This document shows positions 44,508-51,778 of a DNA stretch of 64,000 bases, piece after piece; the stretch's first letter is position 1, and each line of letters begins with the position of its first letter. Under the pieces are notes generated by a model. The model did no database searches. It was not told the DNA's origin and was given only the letters and a program-made list of their open reading frames with translations. The stretch comes from JBJHAX01 sp050480705 (lineage in GTDB: Bacteria; Actinomycetota; Nitriliruptoria; Nitriliruptorales; Nitriliruptoraceae). Location: contig JBJHAX010000009.1 of assembly GCA_050480705.1 (NCBI GenBank), positions 6,271-70,270 of the forward strand. Reading direction: 5' to 3'. Both the position numbers and the translations under genes were made by a program.

Positions 44508-45695
44508 TCACTCGATGTCGAAGTTCTCTTCGAGATAGTCGAGGTACCACGCCATCGTCTCGGCTTCGACGCTGTCGAACGCTGCGGCGACCGCAGGCTC
44601 GATGTCGTCGCCAACCGTGAAACGGTAGTCGCCGAACAGCTCGGCGCCCTGCTCATAGAACGCAGGGTCGGCGACCATGTCGACCGCTGCCTGCCGCAGC
44701 TCCGCGACCGCCTGCTCGGGGGCGTCTCCGTGCGCCCAGAGCACCTTCTCGAGCGTGAAGGTCGTCGCGATGAGACCGAGGTAGACCTCCCACGCCGGCC
44801 CGGATGGCTGCTCACCGTGCAGTTCCTCGTAGACCTCACCGAGGTGGGGCAGGTCGGGGAACGCCGGGTCGCGGACCAGTTCACCGTTCTCGATCTGGCC
44901 TGCAGCCCACAGCGGGATGGCTTCGCCGGCCTCGACGAGCGGCAGGACGTTTCCGAGGAAACCGATCGTCGACTGGCGGTCGATGTTGGCCTCGCCCTGC
45001 TCGAACGCGATTCGGGTCGGTCCGCTGCCCTCGTAGCCCCAGGTCGATTCGACGTTGATGTCCAGGATGTCGAACGCCAGGGCAAAGACCCCGTCGGCGC
45101 CCGTCGGTGCCTGGCCCGGGAACTGCAACGGCACATCCATGTCAGCGAGGTCCGCGATCTCCGCGACACCGGAATCAGGCCGGACATAGACGACGCCTCC
45201 CGCGGGAAGCCCGAAGATCGGCTGCCAGTCGCGGTAGTCGTACTCGACACCCTCCTGACCGAGCAGGTAGGCCATCATGTCGGAAGCGGCGCTGAGCATC
45301 ACGTGGCTGCCGTCGCGCGGAGCAGTGAGCTCGAACTCGTTCGCACCCAGGACGCCGCCGGCGCCACCCCGATTGAGGATGTTGATCGTCGGGTTGCCCG
45401 GGATCGCCTCCTGGAAGAACGGCGCCATCCATCGGGTCAGCGTGTCGTTGCCCCCGCCTTCTGCGTACGGAAGGAGGATGTTGAGGGTCGCGCCCTCGTA
45501 GAACGGTTCGGCGTCGGGATCAGCCGGCTCCTCGGCAGGCTCCTCGACGTCCGGCTCCGCGGCTGGCTCTTCAGCAGCCTCATCCGCGGGTTCACCGTTG
45601 CCGCACGCGGCTGCCACGAGCGCGACAGCCATCGCGATCGCGGTCAGCCGCCAGCGCGGTGGGCCATGAACGTGCTTGCTTCGCAGACTCTTCAT
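44508..45695 (-). CDS. Tripartite tricarboxylate transporter substrate-binding lipoprotein (TctC family)
   Basis: About 395 residues. Signal peptide with lipobox LVAAAC (Cys about residue 31) and a long Glu/Ala/Pro tether. The mature domain has ATLNILLPYAEGGGNDTLTRW (the usual VPYAPGGGxDxxAR region), INILNRGGAGGVLGANEF (VENRPGAGG region) and DGSHVMLSAAS. The central ligand loop differs from well-studied TctC proteins, so the ligand is uncertain; carboxylates are typical for the family. ATG 45695, seven bases after GGGAG. Own promoter predicted upstream. Confidence 0.9.
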   Translation of the reverse strand: MKSLRSKHVHGPPRWRLTAIAMAVALVAAACGNGEPADEAAEEPAAEPDVEEPAEEPADPDAEPFYEGATLNILLPYAEGGGNDTLTRWMAPFFQEAIPGNPTINILNRGGAGGVLGANEFELTAPRDGSHVMLSAASDMMAYLLGQEGVEYDYRDWQPIFGLPAGGVVYVRPDSGVAEIADLADMDVPLQFPGQAPTGADGVFALAFDILDINVESTWGYEGSGPTRIAFEQGEANIDRQSTIGFLGNVLPLVEAGEAIPLWAAGQIENGELVRDPAFPDLPHLGEVYEELHGEQPSGPAWEVYLGLIATTFTLEKVLWAHGDAPEQAVAELRQAAVDMVADPAFYEQGAELFGDYRFTVGDDIEPAVAAAFDSVEAETMAWYLDYLEENFDIE

Positions 45696-45914
45696 TGAAC
45701 ACTCCCTTTGGTGCACGTGGTGCACGTACGTCATCCACGCACGTCATCGATGAGTTGAACTGGCGATCGACCCTTCCAGCGTCCGAGCATCCGGCCGTTC
45801 CGTCAATGTGGTCTTCCTGATGAGCTCATACCGAAAGTTGATGGGCAACGAAAGGCACGCTTTCATCGACTGCGCGCGTGGCGAAAAGCGGCGCTATACG
45901 CATTGAAAATCGCC

Positions 45915-45941
45915 TCTATACATGGACGGACCATGCGACAA
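45915..45941 (-). promoter_or_regulatory. Predicted tctC promoter with a palindrome filling the spacer
   Basis: In an AT-rich patch, TTGTCG (45941-45936) and TATAGA (45920-45915) flank a 15-base spacer. The spacer is itself the palindrome CATGG-ACGGA-CCATG (45921-45935). A bound regulator would sit between the -35 and -10. The 15-base spacing is shorter than the usual 17, so the promoter may need an activator. Leader about 210 bases. Confidence 0.45.
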
Positions 45942-45987
45942 TTCTGCTCATCCATTTGGCATCACACCATGAATGCTTCCTGCTTAT

Positions 45988-46638
45988 CTACGCTCCTCTC
46001 TTCAGCCTTCCGTCGGCCAGCGCGTCGGCGGCATATCCGAGTTCCAAGCCAACGAGATCGAGGCGACGCAGCAGTTCACGCCGCTTGAGCGTCACACGAT
46101 CGATATCAGCATCGAGGAGTCTCCCGACCGCTAGCTGATACTCGAGGCGAATCAGGTTCCCCAACTTCTTCGCATTGAGGGCGGCGTTTGTCGCAAGATC
46201 AAGGTCACGACCCAGTTCAGATACAGCGCGACTGAACTCGACGAGGGCGGCATGGATCGCGCCGAAGACCGGAGAAAAGAGATCCGACCGGACTTCGTTC
46301 CCAAAGATGTCGAGTTCTCGCGAGAAATCACGAAGATTGTCCATGACATCGTCGATGGATCGTGACAGCCTGTAGAGGTCCTCTCGATCGATGGGTGTAA
46401 CCAAGGCGCGCGACAGCGACGTCACGAGTTCGCTCCGGCACGCGTCTGCCAAGGATTCGAGTTCGCCAACCTTCGTTCGTGCGACCGATGTGTCGATCTC
46501 ACCGATCGCCGCTTGCCGCGCGATGGCGACCGCGTCGGTGGCGACCCGTACCGCTTTCAGCAACGGCTCGGTCATGTTCCTTCGACCGCGCCCTGCAAGC
46601 TCGGAGCCGACATGGCGCAAGGTGCTCAGCCACCTCAT
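45988..46638 (-). CDS. DUF47 family (PhoU-like) protein partner of the PiT transporter
   Basis: About 216 residues, almost entirely helical and charged, with PhoU-like segments: ALVTPIDREDLYRLSRSIDD (the hallmark 'PIDREDI..L' of DUF47), ELVTSLSRAL and LDLVGLELGYAADALADGRLK near the end. These proteins are encoded beside PiT phosphate carriers and are thought to control them. ATG 46638 overlaps the PiT stop (ATGA). A longer upstream frame is only the shadow of the PiT gene. Confidence 0.88.
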   Translation of the reverse strand: MRWLSTLRHVGSELAGRGRRNMTEPLLKAVRVATDAVAIARQAAIGEIDTSVARTKVGELESLADACRSELVTSLSRALVTPIDREDLYRLSRSIDDVMDNLRDFSRELDIFGNEVRSDLFSPVFGAIHAALVEFSRAVSELGRDLDLATNAALNAKKLGNLIRLEYQLAVGRLLDADIDRVTLKRRELLRRLDLVGLELGYAADALADGRLKRGA

Positions 46639-47594
46639 GTGACAAGCCTCCCCGCTCCCGAGAGCAGGGCCGCCGCGAGGATGCTCGCGGGCAAGGTGAC
46701 CACCCACGCGAGGCCGATGCGGCTCACCGCCTCCCAGCGGACACGGTGATGCGTCACACTCACTCCTGCGCCGACGAGTCCCCCGGTCGTCGCCTGCGTC
46801 AAGCTCACGGGACCGCCGAGCGCAGCACTTCCGATGACCGCCATTCCGGACGAGAACTGCGCGGCAGTCGACTCGTGTGGACGGACAGCGAAGACGCGGT
46901 CGCTGACCGTTGGACCAATGCGCGCGACGCCGATCGCAGCGCCGACAGCGAACGCGGCCACGGTCACCAGCCACAGACTCCACGGCACTCCCGGAAACGA
47001 CGGAGGTGCGGCGAGCGCGACCGCGAGGACGGCGAGCAGCTTCTGCCCGTCGTTCGCCCCGTACGCAACGCATTGGAGTACGTAGCCTGCGCCAGGCATG
47101 ACCCGTCGGAATCGCGGCGTCGCACCGAGAGCGAGTCCGATCACGCGGTGCAGCACGAAACCACCGATGAGCCCGACCAGCGGCGCCAACGCGGCGATCG
47201 CGAGAACGAACCCGAGCCCGGACCAATCCACCGACAGGCCCGCGGCGAATCCGGCGCCCGCCATGGCACCGACCAGACCAAGCGTCAGACTCGTCGGCAA
47301 ACCTCGAGACGCGAGGAACCACACGACCAGCAGGGTTGCGACGACAGCGCTGAACAGCGCGAACGAGCCGCCACGCCCCTCGAAGCCGACCAGACGCAAC
47401 GTCAGAGTCTCGGCGACTCTCGTGCCAAAGACCGCCGGAACGACGGCGAGCATGACCACGAGCACCGCCAGCGGAAGCCAGGGCGCGAACATGCCGACAC
47501 GCAGGCCGAGCCCAGCGATCGTGCCGCCATCGTTGACACCGTTGACGAGGCCGAACGCGACGACCAAGCCAAGGTTCACAACATCGAGCAGCAT
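46635..47594 (-). CDS. Inorganic phosphate transporter, PiT family
   Basis: About 319 residues, some ten hydrophobic helices. Both family signatures are seen: AFGLVNGVNDGGTIAGLGLR in helix 1 and QCVAYGANDGQKLLAVLAVAL in the second half. It moves phosphate (or metal phosphate) with protons or sodium. Start at ATG 47594 after AGGA; an ATG 12 codons upstream is possible. It lies 55 bases after the PEP-mutase-family gene on the same strand, which suggests the operon handles phosphate set free by, or needed for, that enzyme. Confidence 0.9.
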   Translation of the reverse strand: MLLDVVNLGLVVAFGLVNGVNDGGTIAGLGLRVGMFAPWLPLAVLVVMLAVVPAVFGTRVAETLTLRLVGFEGRGGSFALFSAVVATLLVVWFLASRGLPTSLTLGLVGAMAGAGFAAGLSVDWSGLGFVLAIAALAPLVGLIGGFVLHRVIGLALGATPRFRRVMPGAGYVLQCVAYGANDGQKLLAVLAVALAAPPSFPGVPWSLWLVTVAAFAVGAAIGVARIGPTVSDRVFAVRPHESTAAQFSSGMAVIGSAALGGPVSLTQATTGGLVGAGVSVTHHRVRWEAVSRIGLAWVVTLPASILAAALLSGAGRLVT

Positions 47595-47649
47595 CGAAAG
47601 TCCTGTCGAGCCGACCGGTGACCACGGCATCTCACCGACCGATGTCCGG

Positions 47650-48558
47650 TCACCTTTCCATGTCGAGCTTGATCGCTTCCTGCATGCCGACGAGTTCGAA
47701 CACGTGGTCGACCGACGCGATCGTTTCGTCGACCGCGCTGGCTGCACGCGCGTCGCGCAGCGCCTCCAGGGTCTTCTCCATCGCACCAACTGACGCCCGC
47801 ATCGTCTGATTGGCGAAGATCACGACCTGGATCCCGCGATCGTGCAGTTGCTCGACGGTGAACGACGGGAAGAGCGTTGGCACCGCGACCAACGGCACAT
47901 CGCCGTCCCACAGGTCCAGGAACTCGTCGATCTCCTGACGCGTCGGGTCCTTCGAATGGATCAGGATCGCGTCCGCGCCCGCCTCGCTGTAGGCCCTCGC
48001 ACGTTCGATGGCCGCATCGACTCCCATGCCGGCGATGAGCGCTTCAACGCGTGCGATGACGACGAACTCCTCACCCCACTGCGCGGACTTCGCGGCGGTG
48101 ATCCTGCTCGCCTGCTCACCCATCGACACCAACGAACGGCCGTCGTCGGACGCGAGCAGGCTGTTCCGCTTGGGAAACTCGTTGTCTTCGATGCAGATGC
48201 CCGCGATCCCGGCCCGCTCGTACTCTTGGACGGTCCGCACGACATTGACGATTCCGCCGTACCCGTTGTCACAGTCCGCGATCACCGGCAGTTTCGTTGC
48301 GCCGTCGATGCGTCGCGCCGCCGCCAACGCCTCGGACATCGTGATCAGGTTGATGTCGGGGATGGCGTACGCCATCGTCGAGACACCGAGGCCACTGACC
48401 CACACGGCACCGAACCCGTAGGCATCGACGAGCTTCGCGCTCATCGCGTCGTGTGCCCCGACGGCGACGAGCGGCTCGGGCGCGCGCATGGCAGCACGCA
48501 GCGTCAGACGCTTCGCCGACGCCTCGTTTGCTGCCTCTGACGATTTGGGTTGGCTCAC
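47650..48558 (-). CDS. PEP mutase / phosphonopyruvate hydrolase family enzyme (isocitrate lyase superfamily)
   Basis: About 302 residues, a TIM barrel. Key stretches: GAHDAMSAKLVDAYGFGAVW, PVIADCDNGYGG (metal-binding D95 and D97), the gating loop ICIEDNEFPKRNSLL (E124, K130, N132), VVIARVEALIAG and AGADAILIHSKDPT. True PEP mutases carry EDKxxxKxNS. Here the first Lys is Asn, while the later K and N are kept. Phosphonopyruvate hydrolase has Thr in place of that Asn. So P-C bond chemistry is likely, but mutase versus hydrolase is open; a C-C lyase is less likely. Start at GTG 48558 after AGGAG; an adjacent GTG is equally possible. Followed by the PiT phosphate carrier. Confidence 0.82.
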   Translation of the reverse strand: MSQPKSSEAANEASAKRLTLRAAMRAPEPLVAVGAHDAMSAKLVDAYGFGAVWVSGLGVSTMAYAIPDINLITMSEALAAARRIDGATKLPVIADCDNGYGGIVNVVRTVQEYERAGIAGICIEDNEFPKRNSLLASDDGRSLVSMGEQASRITAAKSAQWGEEFVVIARVEALIAGMGVDAAIERARAYSEAGADAILIHSKDPTRQEIDEFLDLWDGDVPLVAVPTLFPSFTVEQLHDRGIQVVIFANQTMRASVGAMEKTLEALRDARAASAVDETIASVDHVFELVGMQEAIKLDMER

Positions 48559-48700
48559 CACGATCTCCTGAATCCTGTGTCCATCGTTTCGGCCGACGAC
48601 GAAGTCGCCGGCATCACGCGTCCGACTGCGACCGTCCAGATCCGCGACCGGTACACGCCATCCGTAGGCGGCGGCAGTCGCTTCACGACCTCGACCGCGC

Positions 48701-49645
48701 TCACTGCAGACTTCCGTCCATCGCGAACACCTCATCGACCAGTTCGACGATCCGGCGGCCGATCGTGCTCTGCGCCTCGCGTGTCATCGAGCCGAGATGC
48801 GGCGTCAACACGACGTTGTCCAGCGCCGCGAAGGGCGACGCGAAGCCGGGTCCTTCATACGCGTGGACATCCAGCGCGGCGGCACGCGGTCCCTGATCCG
48901 GATCGCCCAACGCGTCGAGAAGCGCCGCCTCGTCGACGACACCGCCACGAGCGATGTTCACGAGCAGGGCGTCGGGGCGCATCCGACGCAGGAAGCCATC
49001 GTCGACGAGCCCGCGGGTGTGCTCGCTGAGTGGCACGTGCAGGGTCACGACGTGTGATCTCACGAGCAGCTCATCGAGCGTGACGATCTCGACGCCGGAC
49101 ACGACCGCGTGTTGACGCGCCTCGTCATCGCCATCGGCAACGGTTCCGAGCGCCTCCATGTCCCATGCCCGAGCCAGACGACCCACGAGCGCCCCGATGC
49201 GGCCCGCACCGACGATGCCGATCGTCTTGCCTTCGAGCGTGTTCCCGATCAACTCGTACTTGCGCCACATTCCCTCGCGGCACCCGCGATCGCCTTCGGG
49301 GACGCGTCGCATGGCGGACAGGATCAGGGCGAACGTGTGCTCCGCCACCGAACGTGTCCCCGCGTGCGGAACGTGCGAGAACCGCAGGCCGCGACGCTCG
49401 ACCTCGGCCACGTCGATGTTGTCCAAGCCGGCACCTGCGCGCACGATCAAGGCGAGCTTCGAAGCCGAATCCAGGGCCTCGATGTCGATCTCGACACCGC
49501 TGCGCAGCACCACGGCTTCCGTGTCAGTGAGCTCAGACAGCACGTCGCTGCGAACGGGCGGCACGACCGAAACGACATGGTGGCGCTCACTGAGGACCTG
49601 GTGGGCGCCAGGGTCGATCTCGCACAACAGGAGAATCTTTGCCAT
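48701..49645 (-). CDS. D-isomer-specific 2-hydroxyacid dehydrogenase
   Basis: About 314 residues. The NAD-binding motif is KTIGIVGAGRIGALVGRLA. The catalytic Arg is in VNIARGGVVDEAAL, the acid follows in the usual position and the His is in VVLTPHLGSMT. Overall it resembles phosphoglycerate and sulfolactate dehydrogenases without the C-terminal regulatory ACT domain. It would interconvert a 2-hydroxy acid and a 2-oxo acid. ATG 49645 after GGTGGG. It is 142 bases upstream of the PEP-mutase-family gene; a 2-oxo product such as phosphonopyruvate would be the natural substrate of that enzyme. Confidence 0.9.
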   Translation of the reverse strand: MAKILLLCEIDPGAHQVLSERHHVVSVVPPVRSDVLSELTDTEAVVLRSGVEIDIEALDSASKLALIVRAGAGLDNIDVAEVERRGLRFSHVPHAGTRSVAEHTFALILSAMRRVPEGDRGCREGMWRKYELIGNTLEGKTIGIVGAGRIGALVGRLARAWDMEALGTVADGDDEARQHAVVSGVEIVTLDELLVRSHVVTLHVPLSEHTRGLVDDGFLRRMRPDALLVNIARGGVVDEAALLDALGDPDQGPRAAALDVHAYEGPGFASPFAALDNVVLTPHLGSMTREAQSTIGRRIVELVDEVFAMDGSLQ

Positions 49646-49955
49646 GTGCCCACCGGTCTGAGGTCTTCGCTTCACAGGTTCGCGGTCATCGCACTGATGC
49701 CGAGCCGAACACCGCACGGCCAGCAACCGCGACGGCCACCGATCGTGGTCACATCCTGCTGACGGGGCTGGTGCAAGGCAATGCGGAAGAACTGATGCAG
49801 GCATCCACCGGAATTATGCGAATGGGCTCCCCAAGGACGCGCTGCCCTCGCGTGTCGGCGTGTCGTTCGCGCAGTGGCGCGACTCGTCGCAGGCGGGGCA
49901 CGCAGAAGCGTCCTGGTCGACTGACGGCATCATGCTTGGCCGTGGTGGTGGCCCG
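49646..49955. other. Gap between LysR and 2-hydroxyacid dehydrogenase genes
   Basis: 310 bases, no gene. A CATAAT hexamer on the minus strand (around 49813-49818) could be a -10 for the dehydrogenase operon, but no -35 fits at the right distance. No LysR-type T-N11-A site stands out. Confidence 0.4.
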
Positions 49956-50873
49956 TCAGTTCGATCCGTCGATGTCGTGCTGCTCGAGCAGCGACAGGAA
50001 CGCACGGGCAGGCGGAGAGACGTACCTCTCGGCGCGATACACCAGGTAGAAGGTGTGGACGAGCGGCTCCAAGTCGAGTTCGAGACACCGGACGCGGCCG
50101 GATTCCAACCACGGCTGCGCTGAACTCCTCGGTACGAGGCCCACACCGATCCCGGCGGCGACCGCTTCGTTCACCATGGTCGCACCGTCCATCTGCGCGA
50201 CGAAGTCACGGCCATCCGCGCTGCCACCACCAAGCAGGTTCAGCATCGACTCGAGCGTCGCCGACCCGGGCTCACGCGCGATCTTGGGCAGCCTGGCGAA
50301 TTCCTCGACCGTGACACGGTCAGGTAGATCCTCCATCTTCGGCGGCGCGATGAGGCAGAGTTCGTCCTCGAAGAAGCGACGCGACGTCAACGACGGTTCA
50401 GTCGACGGCAGCGCCGTGACACCGATGTCGAAGCGTTCCTCGTCGAGCCAACCAAACACCTCCTCGCTGTTGCCGATGCGAAGCTCGACGACGACATCGG
50501 GGAACGACGCGCTGAACTCGGCAAGGAACGGTGGGAGAATGAAGTTGCCAGCTGTCGCCGTCGAAGCGATGTAGAGCGTCCCCCGCTCGAGGCCCCGGTA
50601 CTCCTGCATCACACGCGTGGCGTCCCGAACGCGGGCGAGCAGTGCCTGCGTCCGCTTGAGGAGGTCGAGGCCGGCTTCCGTCGGCGTGACCGAGTTCGAA
50701 TCACGATGGAACAGCTGGAGGCCGAAGTGATCCTCGAGCTTCTTTATCTGCATCGACACGTGCGGCTGTGACGTGTACAGCTCGCGGGCGGCCTTCGAGA
50801 ACGAGGCCTGTTCTGCGACGGCGACGAACACCTGCAGCTGGCGCAGCGTGATATTGATCGGTTCAGTCGACAT
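49956..50873 (-). CDS. LysR-family transcriptional regulator
   Basis: About 305 residues. Winged helix-turn-helix at residues 8-66 (LRQLQVFVAVAEQASFSKAA, SQPHVSMQIKKLEDHFGLQL). The effector-binding domain starts near residue 95 (GTLYIASTATAGNFILPPFL), with the second subdomain GSATLESML and NEAVAAGIGVGLVPRSSA. It resembles CbbR/CysB-like regulators. It reads in the same direction as the dehydrogenase-PEPM-PiT genes instead of divergently, and is the nearest regulator for them and for the tricarboxylate transporter. Confidence 0.93.
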   Translation of the reverse strand: MSTEPINITLRQLQVFVAVAEQASFSKAARELYTSQPHVSMQIKKLEDHFGLQLFHRDSNSVTPTEAGLDLLKRTQALLARVRDATRVMQEYRGLERGTLYIASTATAGNFILPPFLAEFSASFPDVVVELRIGNSEEVFGWLDEERFDIGVTALPSTEPSLTSRRFFEDELCLIAPPKMEDLPDRVTVEEFARLPKIAREPGSATLESMLNLLGGGSADGRDFVAQMDGATMVNEAVAAGIGVGLVPRSSAQPWLESGRVRCLELDLEPLVHTFYLVYRAERYVSPPARAFLSLLEQHDIDGSN

Positions 50874-51178
50874 GACCGCCCGATGCTATACCCCGGCGGT
50901 CAACCGCCACACCCTGCCATGCCGGGGAGGCGGCCGCGGAACAGACGGCTCGTGGTCGGCGATCTGTGCCCGTGTCGGACCTGTGGCAACCACCACACGA
51001 GAAGCATCAGGCCACGATCGAGTCATGACGGCGATCCCAACGAGCGCGGTCACAGTACCCACCGCGGCGACGCACGACGAGCGCTCGCACGAGGAACAGC
51101 AGGAATCTTCGAGAACCGTCATGAACGCAGCGCCGATGGTCGCCCTGACGGTCGCAGGCTCACCGCCGTCGGCTCCCC
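50874..51178. other. Gap upstream of the LysR gene
   Basis: 305 bases without a gene I accept. A minus-strand frame across it contains a Cys-rich stretch and one hydrophobic segment, but no good start site and no family resemblance. The only AT-rich piece, next to the LysR start, may be its promoter. Confidence 0.4.
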
Positions 51179-51721
51179 CTACTCGAGCACCGGCGGGCCG
51201 AACTCGGCAGACTCGAGCACGTCGAGGAACGTCTCGAGATAGTCGAGGAACAGTTCGGGAGCGTCGTCCTGGCCGGGGCGAGGCACAGGCTGGGCGAGCA
51301 CGACGATCGAGCGTGAAGGGATCAGCGCGACCATCTCGCGCGTCATGATGCCCGCGGTCTGGTAGCGGAAGATCAGCCGTGTCGCGGGCACCTCGTCGCG
51401 CAGTTCGAGGCGATCGTCGGTCTCGATCTCTGCGTCCATCGCGTCGAGCCATTCGCGCCAGTCGTTGGGCAGGGTGGACGGCTCGTAGGTAAAGAACATC
51501 GCGACGACGTCACCGTCGGGCACCTCGCCGTCCTCGGCGTACGAGGCCAGGTCGACGTTGGAGATGCTCAGCCGGTCCTCGGCTTCCTCGAACACGTACC
51601 AGCCGTCGGGAAGATCGACGTCGATGTTGCGCCAGGAGACGTCCGACGGGGGCGACGAGGCGCACGCAGCGAGCAGCAGAGCGCCGAGCAGCAGCACGAT
51701 GACGGACCGGGCAGCTGACAT
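51179..51721 (-). CDS. Small lipoprotein of unknown function
   Basis: About 180 residues. N-terminal signal peptide SAARSVIVLLLGALLLAACA with lipobox LLAAC (Cys about residue 20), then a roughly 160-residue domain rich in acidic residues with DVDLPDGWYVFEEAEDRLSI near its start. This looks like a PsbP/LpqN-type fold in outline (a short beta-rich 'DGW' start), but I cannot assign a family. Start ATG 51721; an upstream ATG would add 16 residues before the signal peptide. It lies 57 bases downstream of the Wzc-like gene and may share its message. Confidence 0.72.
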   Translation of the reverse strand: MSAARSVIVLLLGALLLAACASSPPSDVSWRNIDVDLPDGWYVFEEAEDRLSISNVDLASYAEDGEVPDGDVVAMFFTYEPSTLPNDWREWLDAMDAEIETDDRLELRDEVPATRLIFRYQTAGIMTREMVALIPSRSIVVLAQPVPRPGQDDAPELFLDYLETFLDVLESAEFGPPVLE

Positions 51722-51778
51722 CGCGCGCAGCGGCGCGGAAGCAGCCTGTGGCGTGCGGAAGGCGATCATGGAGACAGG

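Noticed and set aside
50886..51452. Minus-strand frame with a Cys-rich stretch and one hydrophobic segment upstream of LysR
   Set aside because: No supporting start, overlaps the lipoprotein gene, and the codon pattern looks random.
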